The notes below the pieces were generated by a model that searched no databases, was not told where the DNA came from, and was given only the letters and a program-made list of their open reading frames with translations. From the NCBI RefSeq assembly GCF_000430665.1, contig NZ_AUML01000044.1, forward strand, positions 1 through 39,746: DNA of 39,746 bases. The letters run 5' to 3'. The translations under genes and the position numbers were made by a program. Numbering within the stretch: the first letter of the stretch is position 1; the number at the start of each line of letters is the position of its first letter. Positions 1 through 7,719 of this stretch are shown piece by piece. This stretch comes from Aquimarina muelleri DSM 19832 (GTDB lineage Bacteria > Bacteroidota > Bacteroidia > Flavobacteriales > Flavobacteriaceae).

Positions 1-1
1 T

Positions 2-862
2 TATACTCCAGGAATGACAATCACACTTATTGCAACAGATGCAAATGGTAATAGTAAGGATTGTAGTTTTGTTGTAAATGAGAATGCAGATACCGAAGCT
101 CCTGTAATTACATGTCCATCTGATCAAGAATTGATGTGTGGTACTGCTACAATTCCTGATTATACAAGGTTAATTACAGTTACAGATAATCAAGATACTA
201 GCCCTGTTATTACCCAAAGTCCTATAGCAGGAACTCCTGTTGTGGATGGAATGCTTATTACTATTACCGCTACAGATTCTAGTACTAATAGTTCAAATTG
301 CGTATTCGTGATTAATCAAGAAGAAGTGTCTGTTCAAGCAGGAGAAGATAAAGAAATTATGGCAGGGCAAGAAGTCGAATTGGTTGCAACCTCCTCGATC
401 AATGGTACTTTTGTTTGGAGACCATCAACAGGTCTTAGTGATGTTACTATAGCTAATCCAATAGCAAATCCTACCGAAACTACAACATATACGGTGTTTT
501 TTACCAGTGATCAAGGATGTGTTGCAGAAGAGGATGTAGTTACAGTTTATGTAGAATCGCAGCAAAAAGATCAGACAAGGTATGGACTTTCACCAGATGG
601 AGATGGTATTAATGAGTATTGGGAGATTTATGATATCGAAAATTATCCTAATAATAAAGTATCTATTTATAATCGATGGGGGGATATAGTTTTTGAGATA
701 GAAGGATATAATAATACTTCGAGAGTATTTAGGGGAATAGCAAACCGAAAGAGAAATTTAGGAGGAGACAAGTTACCAGAAGGAACCTATTTTTTTGATA
801 TCAAAATAGAAGGCTCCCATAATCTAAGAAAGCAGACTGGTTTTCTGATTTTAAAAAGATAA
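2..862 (+). CDS. C-terminal part of a secreted HYR-domain protein with T9SS gliding-type CTD (5' end outside window)
   Basis: The reading frame is open from base 2 to the TAA at 860-862, so the gene enters from the left and only about 286 residues are visible. Two HYR-like immunoglobulin-fold repeats come first (motifs such as VITCPSDQ and ITATDSSTNSSNCVF). A PKD/SprB-like linker with a W-R-P-S-T-G-L motif follows. The end is a gliding motility-associated C-terminal domain (CHU_C/TIGR04131 type, a type-B CTD) with SPDGDGINEYW, VSIYNRWGDIVFE and LPEGTYFFDI. Known family role: such CTDs direct export through the type IX secretion system to the cell surface. The gene is followed 92 nt later by a PorP/SprF homologue, the usual partner of type-B CTD cargo. 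An adhesin or matrix-binding role is inferred. Confidence 0.88.
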   Translation, partial: YTPGMTITLIATDANGNSKDCSFVVNENADTEAPVITCPSDQELMCGTATIPDYTRLITVTDNQDTSPVITQSPIAGTPVVDGMLITITATDSSTNSSNCVFVINQEEVSVQAGEDKEIMAGQEVELVATSSINGTFVWRPSTGLSDVTIANPIANPTETTTYTVFFTSDQGCVAEEDVVTVYVESQQKDQTRYGLSPDGDGINEYWEIYDIENYPNNKVSIYNRWGDIVFEIEGYNNTSRVFRGIANRKRNLGGDKLPEGTYFFDIKIEGSHNLRKQTGFLILKR

Positions 863-954
863 TAAAAAAAACTCGTAATGAGTATTTAATAAAAAGATCT
901 TCATAACTAACAACAGAAAGAGTTAGTGGGTCATTTTAATTACTAAAAAGATAG

Positions 955-1881
955 ATGAAAAAGAATAGTATACTTTGTGTATTTGCAATACTGTCAAGTT
1001 GTTTATGTAGTTTTATTTTTGCGCAGCAGACACCAGTTTTTGCTAACTATAATTACAATACGGTTATCCTTAACCCCGCTCATGCAGGTTTTTATCAAGA
1101 TTCTGATATTACTATTACTAATAGAGGGTATTTGAATTCGGTAGAGGGTAGTCCACGAAATATAGGATTAACATTTAATTCTCCATTACGTTCTAAAAAT
1201 ATGGGGTTAGGAGCTGGAGTTTTAAGTGATCAAGTAGGGGTGACTACAACTACTACTGTGTTTGGAGCTTATGCTTATAAATTAGTGTTTGATCATAATT
1301 ATAGCCGAGCAAGATGGTGGTCTTATAATCCTAATGTTTTATCATTTGGTATTACTGCGGGAGTGACTTTTTATAATGAAGATTTGTTGTCCTTAGGGAT
1401 TCCTAATGACCCTAATTTTGCAAGTAATATAAATACAACTGTTCCTACTTTAGGAGTTGGTGTTTTGTATAATAGAGAACATATTTATTTTGGTGTTTCA
1501 TCTCCCAATGTTTTAGGGAGTTCATTGTCATCAGAAAAAAACATTAACATAGTAAATCCTATTTATGCGTATTCTGGTTATCGTTTTTTTGCTACTCGTT
1601 TTGAGGAGGTTTTAATAACTCCTAGTATTTTGATTAAATATGTTTCAGGAGCTCCTGTTCAAGCAGATTTTAATACTACTATTAATTACAGAAATAAAAT
1701 AGAAATAGGAGGGGGATACAGAACCAACTCTTCTTTAAATTTTCTGGCAGGATTTCATATTTCTAATCATTTTAGGGTTTTGTATAATTATAATCATGCA
1801 TTACGAAATACACCTGTTAATAATACACATGGGGTTATATTAAGCTATCGTATGGGAAATGGGTTTAGCGATAAAAGATAA
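955..1881 (+). CDS. PorP/SprF-family type IX secretion membrane protein
   Basis: This 308-residue protein has a cleavable signal peptide ending near residue 23 (SFIFAQ). After it comes the family signature QTPVFANYNYNTVILNPAHAG, here split by normal substitutions, then SPLRSKNMGLGAGVLSDQ and beta-strand-rich sequence to the C-terminus. Length and motif order match PorP/SprF outer-membrane proteins. Known role: SprF-like proteins are needed for secretion or surface anchoring of the type-B-CTD protein encoded just upstream. The 92-nt spacing after the CTD gene suggests a two-gene operon, and I infer that this copy serves that particular cargo. ATG at 955 follows an A-rich leader without a Shine-Dalgarno sequence, as is normal in this phylum. 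Confidence 0.9.
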   Translation: MKKNSILCVFAILSSCLCSFIFAQQTPVFANYNYNTVILNPAHAGFYQDSDITITNRGYLNSVEGSPRNIGLTFNSPLRSKNMGLGAGVLSDQVGVTTTTTVFGAYAYKLVFDHNYSRARWWSYNPNVLSFGITAGVTFYNEDLLSLGIPNDPNFASNINTTVPTLGVGVLYNREHIYFGVSSPNVLGSSLSSEKNINIVNPIYAYSGYRFFATRFEEVLITPSILIKYVSGAPVQADFNTTINYRNKIEIGGGYRTNSSLNFLAGFHISNHFRVLYNYNHALRNTPVNNTHGVILSYRMGNGFSDKR

Positions 1882-1970
1882 TGGTTAAGTTCTAAAAAGG
1901 ATATGTTTTGCACTTTATTCTTTTTAGAATTTGTGCTAAACCGAAAAGTCTGTGAGTTTTAATAAAGTCC

Positions 1971-2029
1971 GCTAAATATAAAATTTGGTATTTAAGAGAA
2001 AAAATAAAAGTAAAATATTTATATTTAGC
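1971..2029. repeat. Perfect 12-bp inverted repeat upstream of the structured element
   Basis: GCTAAATATAAA at 1971-1982 is exactly complementary to TTTATATTTAGC at 2018-2029, leaving a 35-nt A-rich loop. It lies in the non-coding stretch between the PorP gene and the lipoprotein gene, just before the structured 5' arm. It could be a foldable recombination site, an element boundary or a transcript hairpin; the sequence alone does not decide. Confidence 0.6.
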
Positions 2030-2332
2030 TAAGTAATAAACCGAAACGAAAGTGCTTTTTAACTGCCCTACGTTTCTTATGTGTACCGAGAGTAACGAAG
2101 GGCTGAAAATGTTACGTAACTGTTAATAAGATGGTGGAACCGACCCACTGGTGTTGTTTTATAGGAGAGAACATCAAACCACTATAAGGTGCTTTGGTAA
2201 AGAGCCAAGGTATTGAGCGTTATAGAAAAGATAACCCATGAGATTATCAGGTATGAATAAAGGAGATGAATGCAAATGAACCTCCTTTTTCCTACTCGAC
2301 ACGAGACCGTTGGCAACAAGCAAAAAAAACTT

Positions 2333-2995
2333 ATGAAATACGAATTTAATCGGAAAACAAAATTTGGATTCCAAAACTTAATGGCCTTTTCAATCATTTT
2401 TATTGTTCTATTATGCTTTTCTTGTAAGAAAGAATCCAACTCGTTAAGAAACACAGAAAGCGATTTAATAATGAAAATAAATGCTGTTCAGGAACAAGTG
2501 ATGGCACAAGGAAATATGACAGAAGAAGAGGAACAGGTTTTATTAAGTTTATGTAGCATTGTGTCGCATGATGATGGTTTAGCAACGTATACTACCGACA
2601 ATAGTATAATATTAAAAGATGTAGAAATTGCGCCAGTGTATAATGGTTGTGAAGATCTCTCTATGGAAGAAACAAAAGAATGTTTTAATAATAAAGTACC
2701 GACATTTATTAAGCGAGAGTTTAACTTGAGTGTATCTAAAGATTTAAATCTTTCAGAACCAAAACAGGTAGCAGCATTTTTTATAATCAACGAAAACGGA
2801 AATTTAACTGGCATGAAAGTGAGAGATTCAGAAGTAACCGTTCAGGCAGAAATATTAAGAGTGCTTAGAAAAATGCCTGTGATGAAACCTGCTACCCACA
2901 ATGGAGAAAGTGTTTCTGTATTATGTTCCATCATAATAACATATGGGAATGAAGTAGAAGTAGAAGTTGTTTACATTCCTGAAAGACCAGATTAA
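2333..2995 (+). CDS. TonB C-terminal-domain-like lipoprotein
   Basis: I choose the ATG at 2333 (220 aa) rather than the in-frame ATG at 2270, because the upstream stretch is part of the structured RNA arm and would place 21 odd residues before the signal peptide. The N-terminus is positively charged (KYEFNRKTKFGF). A hydrophobic segment and a lipobox-like LLCFSC follow, so the protein is probably a lipoprotein with the cysteine near residue 32. The C-terminal 110 residues match flavobacterial TonB-type domains: YNGCEDL..KECFNNKVPTF, FFIINENGNLTGMKV, then LRKMPVMKPATHNGESV. There is no transmembrane anchor plus proline-rich linker as in a working TonB, so energy transduction is doubtful. The gene lies alone inside the structured element and looks like its cargo. 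Confidence 0.72.
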   Translation: MKYEFNRKTKFGFQNLMAFSIIFIVLLCFSCKKESNSLRNTESDLIMKINAVQEQVMAQGNMTEEEEQVLLSLCSIVSHDDGLATYTTDNSIILKDVEIAPVYNGCEDLSMEETKECFNNKVPTFIKREFNLSVSKDLNLSEPKQVAAFFIINENGNLTGMKVRDSEVTVQAEILRVLRKMPVMKPATHNGESVSVLCSIIITYGNEVEVEVVYIPERPD

Positions 2996-3092
2996 TCTTT
3001 AATAATACTAACTAAAAAAGCCAGTTGCCAATCGTGTAGATGGTGGAGTGCACCTCACACAGCTCTACTAAGTTTATAGAAGTGCCATCGTA

Positions 3093-3118
3093 TCCTTCGG
3101 AAAGCTCAGGACAGGACA
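3093..3118. repeat. Small REP-like palindrome inside the 3' arm
   Basis: The bases around CCTTCGGAAAGCTCAGG (3094-3110) with the trailing GACAGGACA resemble the short dispersed palindrome CCTTCG-n-GCTCAGG seen in many bacterial genomes. It lies between a CGTAT at 3089-3093 and the ATACG at 3118-3122, as if it had entered a stem of the structured arm. Similarity is by eye only. Confidence 0.3.
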
Positions 3119-3243
3119 TACGAGTCTCGTATACGGCGGTTCACCAAATCGAAGTTTGCTTTTTGTTTAAATAGTCTATCATAGGAACGTACCCTTTTCT
3201 TCTAAGTCTGGATATGGTAATGGTAGTTTTTTTAGACTATACT

Positions 3244-3417
3244 TTACAAATCCCTACTTATAATTTCGTCTCTATATAATTCAGAAATAAAAACTCTATC
3301 AACCAAAAACTGTACGCCATAAATAACTCCAAGTAATAAAACCGATAGTAGTATGGTTTGCTCCCTTACTAATATTTTTATTTAAACAGTGTTTTTATAT
3401 GCTCTATAACCCCCCAT
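3244..3417 (-). pseudogene. Possible decayed small membrane protein ORF with an in-frame stop
   Basis: Reading leftwards from an ATG at 3415-3417, the frame gives 11 residues (MGGYRAYKNTV) and then TAA at 3382-3384. The same frame then stays open for a further 45 codons to a TAA at 3244-3246. The downstream part has a clear transmembrane helix (TILLSVLLLGVIYGVQFLV) and a charged tail (ISELYRDEIISRDL), so it looks like protein rather than chance. It starts 25 nt after a set of phased direct repeats that could form its promoter. I infer a nonsense-disrupted small membrane protein. A chance ORF is possible. Confidence 0.33.
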
Positions 3418-3441
3418 GATACTTAACGATAAGGATACTTT

Positions 3442-3493
3442 ACAATGAATTGAGGGTTTCTAACGATGAATTAAGTATATATTACAATGAATG
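3442..3493. promoter_or_regulatory. Three direct repeats phased at exactly 21 bp (possible LytTR-type binding sites)
   Basis: ACAATGAATT at 3442-3451, ACGATGAATT at 3463-3472 and ACAATGAATG at 3484-3493 are spaced 21 bp start to start, two helical turns. Pairs of about 9-10 bp direct repeats on a 21-22 bp period are the known layout of LytTR-family response regulator sites. Seen from the minus strand they lie 25-76 nt before the start of the decayed small ORF at 3417. No LytTR regulator is in the window, so the cognate protein is unknown. Confidence 0.4.
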
Positions 3494-3574
3494 AATATTG
3501 ATTAGGTATGATTTGAAAATTTGGACTCAATGATTTATTAATTTTTGATAGAATTTCCTTGTATAGCACAGGTT

Positions 3575-4219
3575 TTAATACTTTAGGTATTTCATTTTTA
3601 AAGCATATTTAGTTAACCCTGCAAGATTTCTAACATTAAGTTTGGCAATTAGATTTTTTCTATAACTTTCGATAGTATGTTTACTTAAAAATAATTTATC
3701 TGCTATTTCCTGAGTAGTATATTCTTTTGCAATTAAAGTAATCACATCAATTTCTCGTTGTGTTAATTTAATCTCCTCTTGTTTTTTCTTAGAGAATTTA
3801 TTTTCCAGATAAATATCTTTTATTTCTTTTGAAAAATATTTTTCTCCACCCAATATCGTTTTTATAGCTTTTAACAGCTCTTCCTTTTCAGCATTTTTTG
3901 GTACGTAACCATCTACATCATGTTCGATAAGATTATCGATTTTATCTGCATTATTATGCATACTAACAACGAGTGTTTTTATATTTCGATTATGTTCTTT
4001 TATAATCTTGTTAAGAGAAATACCGTCTAATTCTGGCATAGAAATATCGGTTATAATAAGATCTACCCTTTCATCAGGATTAATTTTTAGATACTTATCT
4101 ATATGTTTTCCATCTTTAGCAGTTAGTAAAATGTTATATTCTTTTTTAGATTTAAGAATGCTTAGCAAACCATCTAAAAACATTTTGTGATCATCTACTA
4201 TGATTAAATTATAGGTCAT
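3575..4219 (-). CDS. Response regulator, NarL/LuxR type
   Basis: This 214-residue protein has an N-terminal receiver domain with the acidic pair D9-D10 (IIVDDH), the phosphoacceptor D58 in LIITDISMPELDG, the switch serine S86 (VVSMH) and K108 (GYVPKN). A C-terminal LuxR/GerE helix-turn-helix spans about 151-213 (LTQREIDVITLIAKEYTTQEIA, in pieces, then LSKHTIESYRKNL). All catalytic positions are intact. The start codon lies inside the end of the upstream histidine kinase gene (11-nt overlap at 4209-4219), so the two are translationally coupled partners. Function: phosphorylation-dependent transcription regulator. The target genes cannot be read from the sequence. Confidence 0.93.
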   Translation of the reverse strand: MTYNLIIVDDHKMFLDGLLSILKSKKEYNILLTAKDGKHIDKYLKINPDERVDLIITDISMPELDGISLNKIIKEHNRNIKTLVVSMHNNADKIDNLIEHDVDGYVPKNAEKEELLKAIKTILGGEKYFSKEIKDIYLENKFSKKKQEEIKLTQREIDVITLIAKEYTTQEIADKLFLSKHTIESYRKNLIAKLNVRNLAGLTKYALKMKYLKY

Positions 4220-6368
4220 TGGTATGTGTTGTTAATATTGGTATTTCTATGTCAATAATAGTTCCTCTATTAATTCTGGAATCTATATGAAAAGTACCGG
4301 ATACTTTTTTTAATCTACTTTTTATGTTTTCAAAGCCGATTCCTGAATAATTATTTTTAGTATCAAAACCGATTCCATTGTCTTCAAATAATATATTTAT
4401 TACATTTTGAACAAGGTTTAATTGTAATTCTACTATAGTAGCTTTTGCGTGTTTAATGGTATTAGTGATTAGCTCCTGAATGATTTTAAATATTTCCATT
4501 TGCACAGTTTCATCAATATGATCTATCTCTGTTCTTGGATATACAACAAATGTAGTTTGAAGATCAGTAGCTCCACCAATATTATTAAAATATTCTTCCA
4601 AAACATCACAAAAATTATTTTTACTAAATTTTTTAGGAACAAGTGTATGAGATAAGTTCCTAACCTGCTCATAAGTGTCGTCTAATTGGTTATTAATAGT
4701 TTTTATGTTTTTTATATTTTTTTTATCACCATTAATAACTGTATTATTTAATTGTAATTTTATTGCTGCAAGATTACCACCAATACTATCATGTAACTCT
4801 TGGGCAATACGTTTTCTTTCTTTGCCCTGGCCTTCTATAGAGGCTCGGATGAGTTTTAATTCTTGATCCTTTATCAAGGAAGAAATTTTTTGTTTACTTA
4901 TTTCTTCTTGTTTTTTATTTAATTCACTTTGAGTCTGAAGTTTTTGATAATAAATTATAAGCAAACCAATAACAGGTATAAGAAGTATTAAAAAGGAATA
5001 TAGAATATTGTTTTTTATACTCTTTTGTCGTTCTAGTTTTGTTTCTTGAATTTCTTGATCTTTTTTTAATAAAGCAATTTCATTTAATCTTTTCTCAGAA
5101 GCATTACGAAAGGATAGAATCTTATTTTCATTTTCTTTTTTTTGAACCTCTTGGAGCAACCTTAGATTGGTAATAGCTTCTTCTTGATTTTTAAGTTCTA
5201 ATTCTCGATTGGAATTTTCTACTTGAAGAAATGTTATTTCTTTTTCTTTTTGTAATGTTTTATATTTTACTTCTAGTTCATTAATTTCCTTATTTTTTTG
5301 CAATTTATTAATAGAATCTTTGATTTGAAAGGATCTCGATATAAACCCAAAAGCATTTTTATAGTCATTTTCAATGATAAAAATATTTTTCAGTTGTTCG
5401 TAAATAGTTTCTTGTTCTTTTAAAAAACCAAGTTCTATAGCATCATGAAGCCCAGTAGAATAAATTAATTTAGCGTCGTTATATCGTTTTGAATTAAAAT
5501 AGATATTGCCTATGCCAAGTCGAGCAGATAAAGCAATTCGTTTATATCCATTTTCGTCTGCGATTTTAATACTTTCTTGATATAAAGAGAGAGAGGAGTC
5601 TGTATTGTTTTGTTTTTGATGATTTTCAGCCATGTTTAGCTTAATTACGGCTGCAGCCATGGGTTTTTCATCTTTTTTAGTTAATTCTAGTGCTTTTTCT
5701 AAATATTGATTAGAAGTATCATAATCTTCTAGATAAGTGTATATGCCACCTATATTTATATAACTACCATAAATAATCTCAGGGTCACCTTTATAGGTTA
5801 AACATTCATTAAACATGTTTAAGGCATTTTTGTAATCTCCCATGTTACTATAGGTTAATGCTAGGCCATGTGTATGGGTATAGTATAAATCTTTTTCATT
5901 ATATTTTTGCGAAGTTTCGATACCTTTTAAATGCCATTTTTTACTTTCTTCAAGTAATCCTTTATTTCTGTAATTTTTTGCAAAAAGATTATAAGCCAAG
6001 GTCTGTCCTCGGTGCTTTAATGAATCTGATATATTTTTGTCGTATTTTAAGGATTGATTTGTGTAGTATAAAGAAGAGTCAATAAGTGTTCTTTTATTAA
6101 AATAAGATGCAAGAAGTAAATTAGCATTAAATTTAGATGGATTTGTTTTTACAATTTTTAGAAGATGATGCGCCATTTTATAAGCCTTTTTATCTTCATT
6201 GTTATTATAAAGAGAAAAAGCGATATCAATTAATTTTTTTTCTTCTTCGATTTTGCTTTTTTGAGGTAGAGATATTAGTTTATTACCATCGATTTGCGCT
6301 TTTGTAATAAAAGGCAAAAGAATCATAATAAAAAGCATAAAATTTTGTAAAAACCGTAACATAAGCAA
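4209..6368 (-). CDS. TPR-containing sensor histidine kinase (HisKA_3 / NarX-DesK type)
   Basis: The 719-residue protein begins with a signal peptide (ends near residue 24, ITKAQ). An extracytoplasmic region of tetratricopeptide repeats runs from about 50 to 350. A long coiled-coil region (about 355-450) and one transmembrane helix (about 454-474, ILYSFLILLIPVIGLLIIYY, split here for length) follow. The kinase has the HisKA_3 box ERKRIAQELHDSIGG with phosphoacceptor H526. The HATPase domain has N636 (ELITNTIKHA), DNGIGF at 663-668 and GIGFENIKSRL. Such TPR kinases are common in Flavobacteriia. The TPR part is thought to bind proteins or peptides in the periplasm, but the signal is unknown. It is cotranscribed with the response regulator gene that overlaps its 3' end. 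Confidence 0.93.
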   Translation of the reverse strand: MLMLRFLQNFMLFIMILLPFITKAQIDGNKLISLPQKSKIEEEKKLIDIAFSLYNNNEDKKAYKMAHHLLKIVKTNPSKFNANLLLASYFNKRTLIDSSLYYTNQSLKYDKNISDSLKHRGQTLAYNLFAKNYRNKGLLEESKKWHLKGIETSQKYNEKDLYYTHTHGLALTYSNMGDYKNALNMFNECLTYKGDPEIIYGSYINIGGIYTYLEDYDTSNQYLEKALELTKKDEKPMAAAVIKLNMAENHQKQNNTDSSLSLYQESIKIADENGYKRIALSARLGIGNIYFNSKRYNDAKLIYSTGLHDAIELGFLKEQETIYEQLKNIFIIENDYKNAFGFISRSFQIKDSINKLQKNKEINELEVKYKTLQKEKEITFLQVENSNRELELKNQEEAITNLRLLQEVQKKENENKILSFRNASEKRLNEIALLKKDQEIQETKLERQKSIKNNILYSFLILLIPVIGLLIIYYQKLQTQSELNKKQEEISKQKISSLIKDQELKLIRASIEGQGKERKRIAQELHDSIGGNLAAIKLQLNNTVINGDKKNIKNIKTINNQLDDTYEQVRNLSHTLVPKKFSKNNFCDVLEEYFNNIGGATDLQTTFVVYPRTEIDHIDETVQMEIFKIIQELITNTIKHAKATIVELQLNLVQNVINILFEDNGIGFDTKNNYSGIGFENIKSRLKKVSGTFHIDSRINRGTIIDIEIPILTTHTNDL

Positions 6369-6430
6369 ATGTATTAAATCTTGTAGATAAGAACACCCCT
6401 GAAAACTGGGATTTGATAAGTAGGTTGTTA

Positions 6431-7711
6431 CTAATTATATAATAAGTATTTTTTTCTTATGGTTTTAAATTTTTGAAGATCCTTATGCCAGGTACTTTTA
6501 ATTTCTTGAGGAGATAAACCTTGTTTTATTTGTTGTTCCAGTTTTTTTGTTCCAGCATGAATGGTAAAGGATTCTGTATTGAAAAATTTCTCTTTAGTAT
6601 TAGAGTTGTTATAAGCGTTAACTAACCATTCTAAATTTATAGAATCCAACGGTTTTATATTTCTTAGATCTTTTCCATAACAAGTTTTTCCTTCATGTTT
6701 GGGGTGTTTTGAGCCAAAATTTGGTTTAGGAGTATAAGCATAATCATATTTTTTTATGCTTAAATCGGGCGAACCAAAAATCTGAAATTGCATTTCTGTG
6801 CCACGGCCTGCATTTATAGTGGTGCCTTCTAGAAAACCAAGACTTGGGTATAAATTAATAGAAGTATCGTTAGGTAAATTAGGAGAGGGTCTTATGGGGA
6901 GACTGTAAGAAATATTATGGGTATAATTTTTAACAGGGATGATTTGTATTTCACATTTTAATTTTGCTCCTAACCAGCCTTCGCCATTTATCATTTTTGC
7001 ATATTCACCTATAGTCATAGCATGAACTAATGGTATTGGATGTACTCCTACAAAACTCGAATGTTCAGGCTCTAAAGTAGGACCGTCAATATAGTGAGCG
7101 TTAGGATTTGGACGATCCAATATTAAAACAGGAATATTGTTTTCTGCACAAGCTTGCATTACATAATGTAGTGTAGATATATACGTGTAAAAACGTACTC
7201 CTACATCTTGTATGTCAAAAACAACGATGTCTATATTAGATAAAGCCTCTTTAGATGGTTTTTTATCTTTTCCATATAACGAAATAATAGGAAGCCCTGT
7301 TTTAATGTCCTTTCCGTTTGCAACAAGTTCTCCTGCATCTGCTTTGCCTCTAAAACCGTGTTCGGGGGCAAAAACTTTTTTTATTTTAATGTTTCTGGAT
7401 AATAGAGAATCTACTAAATGAACATAGTTTTGGTTAGTAATACTATCTCTAAAAATAACCGATGTTTGATTACCTACAATTGCTACCTTTTTATTTTCTA
7501 AAAAAGGAATATACATACTTGTTATATTAGCTCCAACTACAATAGGTTTTACTGTTTTTATAGTATCTTGAATACTATAAGGAGGAGATATATGTTTCTT
7601 TATTTCTAAAGAAGAAGTAGGAGAATTACTTTTTATTCCATTTACACATGAAATAAAAATCATAAAAAGGAATAAAAATGTATTTTTGAATGCATTTCTA
7701 ATAAAAACCAT
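6431..7711 (-). CDS. namZ: Exo-beta-N-acetylmuramidase NamZ family (DUF1343) lipoprotein
   Basis: 426 residues with a lipoprotein signal peptide (LFMIFISC, cysteine 22). The DUF1343/NamZ hallmarks are intact: VGNQTSV at 79-85, the FAPEHGFRG motif at 114-122, and VFDIQDVGVRFYTYIST at 164-180. LDRPNPNA, VHAMTIGEYAKMINGEGW and the NAGRGTEMQFQIFGSP segment follow. Characterised members release terminal N-acetylmuramic acid from peptidoglycan fragments. The lipid anchor places this one on the periplasmic or outer-membrane side, so a role in wall recycling or scavenging is likely. The ATG at 7709-7711 lies only 8 nt from the start of the divergent permease gene, which leaves no separate promoter region. 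Confidence 0.9.
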   Translation of the reverse strand: MVFIRNAFKNTFLFLFMIFISCVNGIKSNSPTSSLEIKKHISPPYSIQDTIKTVKPIVVGANITSMYIPFLENKKVAIVGNQTSVIFRDSITNQNYVHLVDSLLSRNIKIKKVFAPEHGFRGKADAGELVANGKDIKTGLPIISLYGKDKKPSKEALSNIDIVVFDIQDVGVRFYTYISTLHYVMQACAENNIPVLILDRPNPNAHYIDGPTLEPEHSSFVGVHPIPLVHAMTIGEYAKMINGEGWLGAKLKCEIQIIPVKNYTHNISYSLPIRPSPNLPNDTSINLYPSLGFLEGTTINAGRGTEMQFQIFGSPDLSIKKYDYAYTPKPNFGSKHPKHEGKTCYGKDLRNIKPLDSINLEWLVNAYNNSNTKEKFFNTESFTIHAGTKKLEQQIKQGLSPQEIKSTWHKDLQKFKTIRKKYLLYN

Positions 7712-7719
7712 AGATAAAC

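Larger units (their letters stand above)
2042..3150 (+). other. Putative ORF-bearing structured RNA/mobile element: two non-coding arms enclosing a lipoprotein gene
   Basis: The stretches 2042-2332 and 2996-3150 do not code and are rich in local pairings. GCCCT..GTT near 2065 pairs with AAC..AGGGC near 2095. CTTTGG pairs with CCAAGG around 2192-2210. GTTAT pairs with ATAAC around 2219-2235. AAAGGAG pairs with CTCCTTT around 2260-2286. Most tellingly, the arms pair with each other across the gene: ACACGA (2299-2304) with TCGTGT (3032-3037), and TTGGCAAC (2310-2317) with GTTGCCAA (3024-3031). The 3' arm then holds GATGG/CCATC (3039-3043/3085-3089) and a hairpin ATACG-AGTCT-CGTAT (3118-3132). 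This layout, an ORF in the loop of a basal stem, recalls domain IV of a group II intron, but no reverse transcriptase is present and I could not place a convincing domain V. A Bacteroidota cassette with attC-like ends is the alternative. Confidence 0.42.

Noticed and set aside
1890..1929. Terminator after the PorP gene
   Set aside because: TTCTAAAAAG and CTTTTTAGAA form a 10-bp stem, but the loop is 20 nt and no T-run follows. It was left as an unclassified inverted repeat.
2270..2332. Upstream ATG for the lipoprotein gene
   Set aside because: The 21 extra codons fall in the structured RNA arm and precede an otherwise normal signal peptide. The ATG at 2333 is more plausible.
3080..3150. Group II intron domain V
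   Set aside because: The expected 34-nt stem with an AGC or CGC triad and a two-base bulge could not be placed on either strand. Only partial similarity (GTATACGGCGGTTC) was seen, so the element is not called an intron outright.
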